DNA of 27,090 bases, from IMG/VR virus record IMGVR_UViG_3300020169_000090, positions 1 to 27,090 of that record; one strand, 5' to 3'. The DNA comes from a virus. Positions 27,066-27,090 of this stretch are shown one piece after another. Below the pieces are notes generated by a model. That model worked only from the letters and a program-made list of their open reading frames with translations, ran no database searches and was not told the DNA's origin. The translations under genes and the position numbers were made by a program. Every line of letters starts with the position of its first letter. Position 1 is the first letter of the stretch.

Positions 27066-27090
27066 TTGCTACTTCCTTATCAGTTCGTTG

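Overview
This window is part of a tailed double-stranded DNA phage genome (Caudoviricetes, HK97-type capsid, probably a siphovirus of a proteobacterium). The basis is a colinear terminase, portal, MuF, prohead protease, HK97 capsid and head-tail connector module, a lambda-like replication control region, an ERF plus PD-(D/E)xK recombination pair and a GH24 lysozyme/holin cassette. Many small ORFs resemble proteins I remember from marine and environmental phages, but host and taxonomy cannot be fixed from this sequence. No integrase, tRNA, transposon or CRISPR array is visible. A Cro-like repressor and a second HTH protein leave open whether the phage is temperate. Both window ends cut into or abut minus-strand late genes, so the tail genes probably lie outside.

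Layout. (1) 1-13544, almost all minus strand, is the late/packaging arm. Read from right to left it starts with an auxiliary operon (ParB-like protein, SpeD-like AdoMet decarboxylase homologue, SET-domain methyltransferase, IbrA-like PAPS-reductase-family protein, IbrB-like ParB protein). It runs without gaps into TerS, TerL, portal, a MuF protein fused to a zinc metallopeptidase domain, and a tiny acidic protein. It resumes with prohead protease, major capsid protein, a putative decoration protein, two small proteins and the connector. A plus-strand cassette of four small genes (3591-4418) with an early-type promoter interrupts it. (2) 13650-15146, plus strand: amidoligase plus gamma-glutamylcyclotransferase-like pair. 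(3) 15255-18184, minus strand: Cro-like repressor, lambda-O-like HTH protein carrying three palindromic iterons inside its gene, primase-helicase, a small nuclease and a helical protein. (4) 18225-21887, plus strand: recombination operon (exonuclease, ERF annealing protein, wHTH, small protein, DUF968-like HNH) and a second small-gene operon. (5) 21889-23550, minus strand: metallophosphoesterase, DUF3310 and one small gene. (6) 23637-25392, plus strand: seven small early genes ending in a terminator. (7) 25424-27065, minus strand: lysis region.

Control. Five plus-strand promoters at 3520, 13650, 18225, 20692 and 23637 share a -35 with 16-17 bp spacing. Four carry GGGTTG at the -35, and the fifth overlaps a minus-strand GGGTTG belonging to the cro promoter. 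Three carry a CAACGCAA box at a fixed distance in the predicted leader. Two have a near-palindrome related to GTTTGTTATAACAAAC over the -10. Two plus-strand terminators are embedded in the 3' ends of convergent minus-strand genes, and one minus-strand terminator follows the capsid/decoration genes.

Most notable are the ParB-SpeD-SET-IbrA-IbrB operon coupled to packaging, the MuF-metallopeptidase fusion with an overlapping acidic gene where an immunity gene would sit, the amidoligase/GGCT pair, the in-gene iterons, the shared promoter-leader architecture, and a parS-like dyad between divergent promoters.
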